Notes under the pieces: generated by a model | Told to the model about the DNA's origin: nothing | Databases searched by the model: none | The model's input: only the letters and a program-made list of their open reading frames with translations | Part shown: piece by piece, positions 25,321 through 34,663 of the stretch | Numbering within the stretch: the first letter of the stretch is position 1 | How the letters are laid out: each line of letters opens with the position of its first letter | Translations under genes and position numbers: made by a program | DNA from: Terfezia claveryi | Lineage: Eukaryota; Ascomycota; Pezizomycetes; Pezizales; Pezizaceae | NCBI GenBank assembly: GCA_015179025.1 | Contig: WHUX01000097.1 | Location: 62,001 to 126,000 of the forward strand | Direction: 5' to 3' | Length of the DNA stretch: 64,000 nt

Positions 25321-25829
25321 ATGTCCGCCCTCGTCGTCCCTCCAGAATATGGGTAAGGCCCCTCTCCAATCCACTCAAACTCCCTATACTAAACCCACCA
25401 CACAGCTACGTCCTCGCCACCGTCTCAGGCTCCATCCTCCTCAACTACTTCCACTTCATTCTGACCGGCTCCGCCCGCAAGGCCGCAAAAGTCGACTACC
25501 CCAACGCCTATGCCGCCCATGAGGACGCCTCCAAGGACCCCGCCAAGTTCGCCTTCAACTGCGCTCAGCGTGCACACCAGAACTTCCTTGAGCAGCTGCC
25601 GGTCTTTTTGAGTACCATGTTGATTGGTGGATTGAAGTACCCTGTTGCGATGTCTGTTATGGGTGCTGCTTGGATTGTGGGGAGGGTGCTCTATGGTCTT
25701 GGATATAAGAACTCCCCGCACAACAGCACTGGGCAGGGAAGAAATAAAGGGGCTATTGCATCTATTGTGCAGCTTCCTATGCTGGGGTTGACCCTGTGGT
25801 CTGCTTACCAATTTGCTATGGGGTTGTAG
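25321..25829 (+). CDS. Microsomal glutathione S-transferase 3-like MAPEG protein
   Basis: Two exons, 25321-25352 and 25406-25829, join in phase (EYG|YVLA) across a 53-nt intron (GTAAGG...ACAG) to give 151 residues, the normal MGST3 length. The MAPEG signature is present: FNCAQRAHQNFLEQLP, with the Arg, Gln and Asn typical of the glutathione-binding loop. Four hydrophobic segments are expected, covering residues of about 10-30, 70-92, 95-112 and 125-148. The family consists of membrane enzymes of the ER or outer mitochondrial membrane that conjugate glutathione to, or reduce, lipid hydroperoxides and leukotriene-like epoxides. The protein ends at TAG 25827-25829. The family call is strong; the precise substrate is not known. 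Confidence 0.92.
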
Positions 25830-26001
25830 GTGCTGGAATTCGTCAGACGGATGGGCTTTTTTTTATTTATTTTTTTGGGCTGTTTCGGGTTGCCATGGTA
25901 GCATTATATGAGTACATACCGTAATAAATATGACGTTGTTTTTCGATCATGAATCTTGGTCACAAGCTAACTTACGTACCTGCGGCCTTCGCATGGACCA
26001 T

Positions 26002-26036
26002 CCGGAGCACTCGTGTCAACCAGACTACCGGAACTC
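26002..26036 (+). mobile_element. 15-nt micro-insertion with imperfect flanking repeats
   Basis: GTGTCAACCAGACTA (26013-26027) lies between CCGGAGCACTC (26002-26012) and CCGGAACTC (26028-26036). The flanks match apart from a 2-nt indel, consistent with an older insertion. Confidence 0.55.
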
Positions 26037-26134
26037 ATCCTAAGTTGATCGCATGCAGCGCTGCGGTAGTTACATATGTACCTCAAACTGATATAAAATA
26101 ATCTCACGAGACACTGAACCGTCCATCCGGCGGG

Positions 26135-26143
26135 CTAGTCTGG
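26135..26143 (-). mobile_element. Solo micro-insertion motif
   Basis: CTAGTCTGG matches the constant end of the family. No target duplication is seen, so chance similarity is possible. Confidence 0.3.
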
Positions 26144-27625
26144 TTTTTCTCCCTTGCTACTTGATCATGCAGGGCAAAAACGGGCAGGTAAACGGCTACT
26201 TCTTTCTGTAATACATTATACCCCCCCGCAGGGAATCATCCTTCAGGAGCAAACCTTCATAAGGTATTCAAGAATGCTTGGTCTTCAGGGTAACGGATTA
26301 GTTACATATATTTGTTTGTAATTGCAAACTCCTGCTAAAATTATTAGCAACAGTAATGTGATATGTAGGTAAGGATTGAAGCATATTTATGTATTTATTT
26401 TTTTATTTTTTTTCTTTATTTTTTTACTGTTTGAAATCTTTTATGATTCTGGTCTTGTGACATCGAGAATTCAAATGCCCCAAAAGGTGCCTTGTAAGAA
26501 ATTAATTATAGTTATATACATTGAGAGATACAGTCATACATACAAGAGTACTTGTTGAGACTAATCCGAATCATATTAGGTGGAGTCTTTATATTTGCAA
26601 AGAATGTTTCTTTCTCAAAGTATATATCATAACTAAACAAAACTTCAATCATTTGCAATTAATATCCCATTGCCATAAAATCCTTATACATCAGGTTATT
26701 ACAACAGGCAATGGTTGCACTACTTTATATATCACCTCTTTGTGTTGGATAATGTGAAATCCAAGTTCTACAATATTTCTTTTATATATCCTTGTGAGTT
26801 CTGGCTTGACTGGTAAGCCAGACATTACATCTAGATATATCTATAATTTAAGTTCGACTATATCTACCCCCATAGGGAAGGGTGCCCTTTTCTTTCTCTA
26901 TCAAAAAACCTACCATATCAGTAACCAGAGTATCATATCATTCTGTTGTTAGATGGGCGAGAGCTTTTGGTTATGTTGCCATACCTCGACTATAGTGACC
27001 GTACAGAGTTTTGGTCCAGACTCGATATGAGGTGTTATTTATGTATAGAAAATGAAATAGAATCTAACTGCTCAAACTTACATGAAACCCCCCGTGCTTC
27101 GGGGAAAAAGAAACATTTTGTTGAATAACAGAACAAGACTTGGATCATCAAAGGGTGTAAATCTACCGAGGATAGGCATGTGTTGAGGGTAAATTAATAG
27201 GCAGGCTTATGAAGAAATAGAGATATACTGAAGTTGAATCGGCTGCCGGCTGTTCTCATCCCCAGCCTCTTATCTACCTGCGCTCCAGGCTCCTACGATA
27301 GGATTGAACTCTAGATACCCATAATCTCTTGGAGATGTGCTACACCCAGACTACCTTACATGGTTTCAGGAGTTAGGTACTCATTTCATCCACTCTAAAT
27401 AGCACTTGGATCTTCCGGCAAGCATTTCTCTGATTGCTCCAATTACCCTGAACTTCCGCTTTGCCCTGCCTTGGCAGTGGCAGTGCTTATAAACAGAAAA
27501 CGCACAACCGAGGTATCGGTAAATGCCGTCTTAATGTCTTGCAGAGCCGACAGGTATTCCCTGCTGCCTTGAGGACTGCAGTTAGGGCACGAGACTAATG
27601 ATCGACATCACTTGTAAGTTAACTA

Positions 27626-27672
27626 TATAGGTAACCTAGTCTGGTTGGCACAAGTCTCTCGTATAGGTAACC
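27626..27672 (-). mobile_element. 25-nt micro-insertion in perfect 11-bp direct repeats
   Basis: The insert at 27637-27661 starts TAGTCTGGTTGGCACAAG and ends TCTCTCG. It is bracketed by two perfect copies of TATAGGTAACC (27626-27636 and 27662-27672). This is the clearest target duplication of the family. Confidence 0.85.
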
Positions 27673-27877
27673 CACTCCCAGTCTAGCTAGAGCAGTCAGC
27701 TTGAGGTAAGGATAGTCTCCTCCACCCTCCACGCGTCCCGTATATGCATGTTACCGTCCCAGTGCTGCTCCACAAAACGCCACCCCAGTGTGGGATTTCA
27801 TTGGTAAGATTTGTTGTGAATGGCAGAGGGGCATATCGGGGGCGGAGGTGGCGTGAATTTCTTAACACAAAACCGAG

Positions 27878-29237
27878 ATGGTGGAGGAATTTCTTCTTGA
27901 GAGATTGGAATTGTCGAGAGAGGAAGAGGGACTGCTCGATCACGACGGAGACGAATCGTTTAGAAAGATTAATATGAACACTATGAGGTGCAGCTCAAGG
28001 ATGGCGAGGATTGCAGTGTTTGCAGAGGCGGTGAGGTTGCTGGATTGGATAGTTATTCTGTGAGTACTTTGATACTACGAAAGAAAATCAATCACTTCTA
28101 CAGAGCAACAGCTTACCACTTCCCCAATCCAGAATAATTTTCACCATAGCCAGTACCCTCGGCTCCTGGCTCCTCCCGACCACTCGCCCCTTCCCTCTCC
28201 CATCCTACCTCTTCCCCTCATCATCATCCTCTTCATCCCACAAGATCAATGACACCACCACCTCCCTCGTCTCCGGTGTCCCTACAATGTTCCCATACCC
28301 CAATGGCTCGTCGAAAGTCCCGTACGCCATTGTCATGATCGTCTCTCTCGTGGTCCCATTCCTGCTCATCCTCTTCTTTATGGTATTCGTCGCCCGTCTA
28401 CCATTATCCCCCAACCACGGAGGAGCGAATATCAGCAAAGCCTCAACCTACCCTCTAAGGCTTCGCCTCGCGAATACATACATTCTTGGCCTCCTATTCT
28501 CCCTAGCATTAACCCTCTTTGCTACTGACCTCCTCAAAAATGTGATCAGTAAACAACGGCCCGATTTCTGGGGCCGCTGTGGTGGCGTAATCCAAGACGA
28601 GGAGATAATTTCCAAATACACAATCCCCGACTACGGACTAAGTACCAGTACTGGAGGCGGAACTCGGATGGTCACATGGGAAGTCTGCCAGAACTACTAC
28701 AGCGGCGTCATAGTAAAACCTGCTACGACTGGATCCGGATTGAAAATAGTTTCCCGAGGGACGTTACAGGATGGCTGGAGAAGCTTTCCAAGTGGGCACG
28801 CAAGTATGTCGTTTGCAGGGTTAGGATATCTGTCATTATTCATTGCGTACGCATTCGAGGCTTTGGGAAGTAGGAGGAAGATGAGAGTTGGAAAAGGGGG
28901 AAGTGGAAAGAGATCGATTTTGGCGTTAGTGGCGACGGTAGTGCCGGTGTTGGTGGCGGGGTATATCTCTGCAACGAGGTATGCGGATTTGATGCATTGG
29001 GGGGCTGATATTTGTGCGGGCATAGTTTTGGGGGTGATGGGGGTTGCGGTGGGGTGGTGCTGGTATGCTGTGGAGGCGCAGACGATTATGGATGGAGGCT
29101 TGCTAGGTGAGGAGGAGGAGGTAGCGGAGGTGATGAAGGGGGAATTGTCGGTTGAGGAGATGCTTAAGCCTGGGGCTGAGGTGGTACCGGTGATGGTGAG
29201 AGTGGAATCTGCAGATGATATTCGAATGGCTAGGTAA
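27878..29237 (+). CDS. PAP2-family lipid phosphate phosphatase (DPP1/LPP1 type)
   Basis: Exons 27878-28059 and 28133-29237 join in phase (WIVIL|IIFTIAS) across a 73-nt intron. All three PAP2 motifs are present: KNVISKQRP (K-x6-RP, about 28535-28561), FPSGH (about 28786-28800) and R-x5-H-x3-D (RYADLMHWGAD, about 28976-29008). The SR of motif 3 reads TR. About six membrane segments are visible. The family dephosphorylates phosphatidic acid, lysophosphatidic acid and diacylglycerol pyrophosphate at internal membranes or the vacuole. Four in-frame ATGs compete (27878, 27974, 27983, 28001); 28001 has the best context (AAGGATGGCG) and would place the first membrane helix near the N-terminus. From 27878 the protein is 428 residues. 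The acidic C-terminal tail is typical of fungal members. Confidence 0.9.
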
Positions 29238-30440
29238 AGGGAGGGGAGGGCAGGGTGAATTTCGTTTCTTTTTATTTTTTCTTAAATTTTATGGGTCTCA
29301 TACATATACTTTGAAATCGATGTCTTTTATATCCAGAGCTTTGCCGCAGACGGACTAACTTCGGCACCCGTTTCACTTCTTTATCATTGAATCCAAAGCA
29401 CTCAATATTCCCACTTGCTATCCAATCAAAGCACTAAACTCATGTGTGGCGTTCTCTAATGTATATATAACAGGACAGCCAGAATCACGAAGTCGTTAGG
29501 TGAAAGGACGCTGATTGGAAAATATAAACATTGTTGGAGTCACAAGATTAGGGGCTGTCCAACTAACCGAATGAGGCGCGCCGAGACTAGTGGCTTCCAT
29601 AAACGGTAGTTCCCGATTCGGAACGTTATCAGTACCACCATCAAGACTACGGGATTGTATACAGCTACCTGTCTGTGAGTTCTGGTTGCATTTATCATGC
29701 CCTCCCTCTGCCCCTCCTCCTTTACCTTTTTCGACTGGGAGTCCTGGCCAGGATCTATACAGACATATCACGCTCAGACCTCAAGTGCCAAGTGGGAGCA
29801 ATAATCCCGTTAATTAAGGCCCTTATAACCCCCCGCCCATTTATAGATTTTATAGCTAAACCGGTTTGTGCATTAAGTGGTTTTATTCTGAGCCTAGTCG
29901 GCGGGATATTGGAAGAGATATCGATAAAACACCATAATCGCCCTTTTTGATCAATTTCTTGCTGAGGTATGGGTACACTTCAGAGGGCTGCATATGCTGC
30001 GGGTACCTGCGCTGTGGTTGCATACCACATGGTGGTGTGCTTGTATGGCTCATGTGCTGCATATGAAAGTTGCTTTGTTCAGCCGCTCTTGGGTGTCACA
30101 TTCATCATTCTTAGCTACAGCTGCAGACGCCCTTATTATGGTTGGTACTATTATCAGGACACCAGTACATAGCAATATAGCAATGGTAGAGTGTTTATTT
30201 ACGCATTTGTCGTGTTTAAAACTTCAAACATCTCTACTCTGGAATAGCAGTTTCCCTTATGAATATAAACTAAAAGGCTGATTCGATCCATAATACCAGC
30301 ATATACCACTTCTTGATATGGTGTATTTAGACATACTTACACCGGAGACACGGTTTCCCCTCGGAGAGTGCGATGACCAGATATACGGAGGGGAAAAGCG
30401 GCTAATCGATCATCTCTACATGTAGAAATTGCTCTCGACG
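29238..30440. other. Spacer
   Basis: 3' flank of the lipid phosphatase gene followed by unique sequence. Frames up to 95 residues show no domain or splice support. Confidence 0.45.
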
Positions 30441-30640
30441 ATGCTACCATATATACCAATCTCCTTTGCAATTGCTGGAGCTGTTGCCGTGGGTTTGGGT
30501 TTTCCAGTCACTCTTGGACTCAGCGCCGCAGCGGCATTGGCAGGTGAGAGGCGGGAGGGTTCTGAATCATAGTTCTCATTGAGAGCTAACCTTCTGCAAT
30601 AGTAGCCGTGGCAGCCGCTGCAAGGGCTGGGGATGCGTAG
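30441..30640 (+). CDS. Candidate 46-residue spliced hydrophobic small protein
   Basis: An ATG at 30441 opens a frame that continues through a textbook fungal intron, 30544-30602: donor GTGAGA, branch GCTAAC, acceptor ATAG, 59 nt. Exon 2 (30603-30640) keeps phase and ends in TAG. The peptide is nearly all Ala/Val/Gly/Leu (AIAGAVAVGLGFPVTLGLS in the centre), long enough for one or two membrane passes, with a short polar tail (ARAGDA). The unspliced frame stops soon after the donor. I know no family. An upstream exon is possible, since an AG acceptor-like TGTAG lies just before the ATG. Confidence 0.4.
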
Positions 30641-31491
30641 CTCTCTCTATTCAAAGCGAAGAGCATGGCAAGATTGGTTGGTCTCTTTAATACGGGCCAT
30701 TGGATTGCTAGCGTTTCATCATATTGTACAGAGGCCCCTACATTTTTGCTCCTAGATCATGATCATAAATCATACAGAGTAAGAAGAATATAAACATAAC
30801 TAAATTTTATATAATCCCTCTATAATTGAGTCTTGTGAACAATGAAAAAAAATTTTATATGTAGAATTGCAAGTTACTTCCATTTTCTCCTCTCTCCCCC
30901 CCCCCCCCCATATGGGGAGTATGCATATACACCTATTCGGGGCGGTATTGAATATGAATCTTAATTATCTTCAACACAATGCAGGGGTTTTGGCATGATA
31001 AAAAACCTCCACATCACTATTTACTAAGCTGCGCAGTCCCATACATTAGAAGAGCATATTGATTTAACTCTAGTAGGAAATATGACAGGCACCGGGTGGA
31101 TTCAAAGGTCAAGGAAGCTAATCTGCCGCCCTCTAACTCTGTATGGATGAGGACAGCTCTATTGCAATAGGTGCCAACCAGACTATTGCAATAGCTTTGC
31201 CTACCGATACCAGAAAAACCTCGGGTACCTGAAATAGGTTAATTGAAATCTCATGCTAAATGCCGCGAAAAGTTCAATAGGGTACTATTTTTCCATATGT
31301 ATGTCAGCCCTTGTAGTGAAGATCGTGTATTATTGTTCTTTAGTTTGCTGCGAGTATAAGTTGGTTTGTTTCGAGCTGTACTGTCTGCCAAGCCCTCGCT
31401 TCGCTACTACCGAGCTTCCGTCTCCCGTGGCGTCAACAATAACGGCACATTCACCGGGCTCAAAGCTTCATTGTGACTCTGCATAACGGCC
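30641..31491. other. Spacer
   Basis: Contains a 14-nt C run (30896-30909) and the micro-insertion at 31171-31185. No gene seen. Confidence 0.5.
31162..31194 (+). mobile_element. 15-nt micro-insertion inside a duplicated palindrome
   Basis: GTGCCAACCAGACTA (31171-31185) lies between two TTGCAATAG copies (31162-31170 and 31186-31194). Because the element ends in CTA, both sides also read as the perfect 12-bp palindrome CTATTGCAATAG. Confidence 0.8.
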
Positions 31492-32774
31492 ATGTTAACT
31501 ATCAGACCATATTCCGAGTTCATACGGCGCATTGCCCAAGTCTCTTCATCATCCACGTCTGCATTCACTATTCAATTCTGTGTCGCTGAGGCCTCGATTG
31601 GAAACACAGCAAATCCAGCTTTACGACACCATTCAAAGAGCCCTCTGCATCGCCAAAAGCGGGACTACCACGGCCCGACCCAGAAGCCGATTGCGATTAC
31701 AGAGTCGTTCTCAAGTATGGACCCAAGGCCTAACATATTGCTGAGCGGCCAATCAACCAGGAATGTACATGGCTCAAATCTAGATCTAGATCTGACCCGC
31801 CTGTCCAACGACTTCCCAGACCCGAACCTCTGGTATGTCTTGACGGCCATCACGTTGACAGCTGTGGGAAGGCAACATCTCGTCGGCCAGCTATGGGTGC
31901 ATCTTGCTAGCGCTGCACCAGATCAACAGGCGGTTCGGCAAAGTGGAGAGCCTGAGCCGATACCACAAGGGAATCCGAAACTATCTCCAGAGATGGAACA
32001 AGAGGTGTTCCGCCTCGAACAGGTGGCAATGAGATTACGGGAAGGGTTGATGAAGATGAGCGTTCTTTTTGGATACCCTCGAGTACGTTAACCTAACCCA
32101 TGGCCCAAGCGTCCATCCACTCACCAGCCACCTCTCAGAATCTTTGGGGTCAAGAAACTAAGCTGAAATACCTATGAGTCACACTAAATCTACAGGCCAT
32201 CAATGCCCTCTCATCTTTGTACAAAAGCCAGCAACAGCTTTCTGGCGCATCAAACCCCAGGACCATCCTATACTCAACGGTGTTCTCTCGTCTTAGTGGA
32301 GCGCCCCATCTGAGGCCGTATCTCTGCCCATCCAGGACGGATAAGGACGAAATTCCGGTCAACAACTATTCCCGCGGTCTTGCTCTCTTGACCAAAGTCT
32401 ACAGCCCAAAACATGTTCCAAATCTCCTGCATAACATGTCGATTTCGTCTGCAGGAGATCTTTCTAATTTTGCTGTTTCCAGAATCTATGGTGATCTTCT
32501 CTCGGATGCATCAATCCTAAACGAACGGGAAACTGGGCTGGCTTGTTTTGTTACATGTCTCGCATTGGCACTTGGTGCTGGACCTAAGGAACTTGGTTTA
32601 GCTGGTCAAATCAAGGGACACATGTACGGCGCTAGGAACCTCGGGGCAAGCGGTGCAGAAGTGCGAGGAGCAACTGACCTGGCCCTTCGAGTATGGGAAA
32701 ACGTGACTGGGGGAAGTTTTCAAGATGTGCCGAATTTTGTGAAGCTGGTTCTAGAGAAGGCTAAAGACTGGTAA
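31492..32774 (+). CDS. AhpD-like / carboxymuconolactone decarboxylase-fold protein
   Basis: Exons 31492-32082 and 32196-32774 join in phase 0 (GYPR|AINALSS) to give 389 residues from the first ATG. The C-terminal half has the all-helical AhpD-like pattern: NERETGLACFVTCLALALGAG, then IKGHMYGARNLGASGAEVRGA. The paired CxxC of catalytic AhpD is not seen, so a peroxidase role is doubtful. The first 75 residues are basic and Ser-rich, compatible with a mitochondrial presequence; an alternative ATG at 31717 (MDPRPN, good context) would remove them and give 314 residues. Related fungal proteins are annotated only as AhpD-like. The donor is GTACGT; the acceptor is CTACAG. Function unknown. Confidence 0.75.
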
Positions 32775-33246
32775 TGTATTTCAGACATGTTGCCTTTTGC
32801 TTGCACCGTCATGCATATTCGAGATTCCATCCCATGTCTGAGATGTAGCACGTTCCCAGCATTAGAGTTATCAAATGAGAGCCATGAACTTTATTTGAAA
32901 GATACAGAATTCCCACAAACTCCAGGTATGCGTAGCTCAGAAGCCTCGCAATTTTACATGTCTGTAGGCTACCTTTATGGTAAAAGTTTTGCGTATACAT
33001 CCGTATACCTTTGATGTAGAGATGTCGAGATTAGCCACACAAAATTCTGCTTCGGATTAGAGGTAATGTCGCCGCAACTGCGTTGGCCTTCAATCCTGCA
33101 AAGGGGCTCCATGAATGAAAGTCACCCCTCGTTCCTAGCAAATTTGACCTTCCATATTCAAAGCCAACAGTGTAGACTGAGATACTCTAGCTCTTAGAAG
33201 CCGAAGTTGTTTGGGGTTTTCTTTCTTCTAGTATATACCCAATCAT
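32775..33246. other. Convergent 3' spacer
   Basis: Lies between the 3' ends of the AhpD-like gene (+) and the hypothetical gene at 33247-34179 (-). No gene seen. Confidence 0.6.
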
Positions 33247-34179
33247 TCAGTGTGTGGCCCCCAAGCGTGATTGGCCTTGAGGCTGGAAATACCTTCCTGA
33301 TATATTTGAATCAGTACCTTCTGGTTTTACCTTTACAGGTGGTGGGGCCCTATTCTTTAGAGACTGAGGTTTGATCCGGAGGCAGCGCCCCAGCTTCAGA
33401 CCCTGTATGTTCTTTGGCCTCGAGGGGGGTGCGTAATTGATATTCTCTTTGTGAGACGTATTTGGCTGAGATTCCTTCATTCCTATATTACCTGTGCTCT
33501 TCTTATGGTCTTTATCTTTTTCCTTCGCCTTACCCCTTTGCCTTTCAAGGTCAGATACTTTGAGAGGATGCTCATCAATGCTGTTCTCTCCCCCCATGTG
33601 GGCGACCTTTGGATTTTGCTCGGTGTCTATCGGCGGTGTACTGTTAAAGCTGCTGCAAGTCTGAGTGTCTCGGAGCCGCGGTAGCACCACTTGATAATCC
33701 TTAGATCCAATATTTCTATGCAGAACGTTCACACCATAAACCGGAGAGATGATCTGAGGAGGAGGGCTGGTGCTTGGAAACAGCTTGTATGTGTGACGGC
33801 GTGTGGGAGCATCCTTCTGGGGCTCTGGCTGTAGCGCAGGAAGCAGCGAAACCCTTGCAAACGCAGAAGCTGGCAAAGCCAAGACCGGGGGTTCACTTGA
33901 AGAGCTGCTGAAGGCAGAGGTGATCAAGAGTGTTAGCACTCCTTTCGGGGTTTGGACTATTTTACTTATTTTGTACCTTCCAGAACCAAGGGTGTTCTTC
34001 CCAGGATGTCTTGAGGGGTATGGTAGTCCACTTTTTGCAGCTGATGCAACACCGTTACCGAATGATTGTGATTTCAAAGAGGCAGGTGGTAAGTTATCCA
34101 ATTTGGTTGAAGCACCTTGAGCGCGCTGACGTCTTGGAGTCGACAAGGACAATGATCTAGAGAGGAAATTGGGGTACAT
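33247..34179 (-). CDS. Hypothetical basic, Ser/Pro-rich protein
   Basis: A single uninterrupted 310-residue frame begins at ATG 34179. It is rich in Ser, Pro, Lys and Arg with no membrane segment. Notable parts are a Ser/Thr-Pro-rich N-terminus (SLSLSTPRRQRAQG), a charged cluster (LERQRGKAKEKDKDHKK) and a basic tail (LKLGRCLRIKPQSLKNR). It lies divergent to the SF3B1 gene with about 480 bp between the ATGs, so the two may share a promoter. I recognise no domain. The unbroken length and amino-acid balance support a real gene; a disordered nuclear or cytoskeletal role would be a guess. Confidence 0.55.
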   Translation of the reverse strand: MYPNFLSRSLSLSTPRRQRAQGASTKLDNLPPASLKSQSFGNGVASAAKSGLPYPSRHPGKNTLGSGRYKISKIVQTPKGVLTLLITSAFSSSSSEPPVLALPASAFARVSLLPALQPEPQKDAPTRRHTYKLFPSTSPPPQIISPVYGVNVLHRNIGSKDYQVVLPRLRDTQTCSSFNSTPPIDTEQNPKVAHMGGENSIDEHPLKVSDLERQRGKAKEKDKDHKKSTGNIGMKESQPNTSHKENINYAPPSRPKNIQGLKLGRCLRIKPQSLKNRAPPPVKVKPEGTDSNISGRYFQPQGQSRLGATH

Positions 34180-34663
34180 CCTTCGCCAACTTTGAATTTC
34201 AGTATCGATATAGACATGAAACAGGCAGCTAATCGGGAGATATCAATCTAGCTGTAGGATCAAAGAGCTTTGGTGCTTAGGTAGGTCTCAAGGGATTTTC
34301 TGTCCAAGCGTAGCAAGACTGCAGTCTTAACATGAAGCCGGTGCGTTCGATCGTTGCTCCTCATGGATGAGAATCAAGCAGTGGTAGTTTATTTATAAGC
34401 ATGCAGGAGCGACCGCTGGACTACTTGATTAGGGAATGCAGCACGTGATACATACCTACGGCGTACGCCACGGCTTTGTCATCATCTTGGCATAATGTAT
34501 CGCCACACTGTCCACCTCGAATCAAATTTCCTGGGATAATTATCCTCATCGCAACCCAGAGACAGGAAGCAGCTGCTTGACACGGTTCGCCTTGAATGTT
34601 TATGCCATCATTGTTCTCTCTCTCATTAACCCCTTTTTAGTTTTCCTGGACTACACTTTAATC
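34180..34663. promoter_or_regulatory. Divergent promoter region
   Basis: 484 bp between two opposite ATGs. Includes TTTATTTATAAGC (about 34388-34400), a TATA-like element facing either gene. No known operator recognised. Confidence 0.4.

Larger units (their letters stand above)
25830..27877. other. AT-rich spacer with micro-insertions
   Basis: Contains micro-insertions at 26013-26027 and 27637-27661, a solo motif at 26135-26143, and TTCAGGGTAA copies at 26284-26293 (+) and 27443-27452 (-). A stretch around 26946-27128 might be a heavily decayed retrotransposon fragment, but I cannot support it. No gene. Confidence 0.5.

Noticed and set aside
26946..27128. 60-residue frame slightly like a copia integrase tail
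   Set aside because: Similarity is too short and rests on frame switching; no other copia parts lie nearby.
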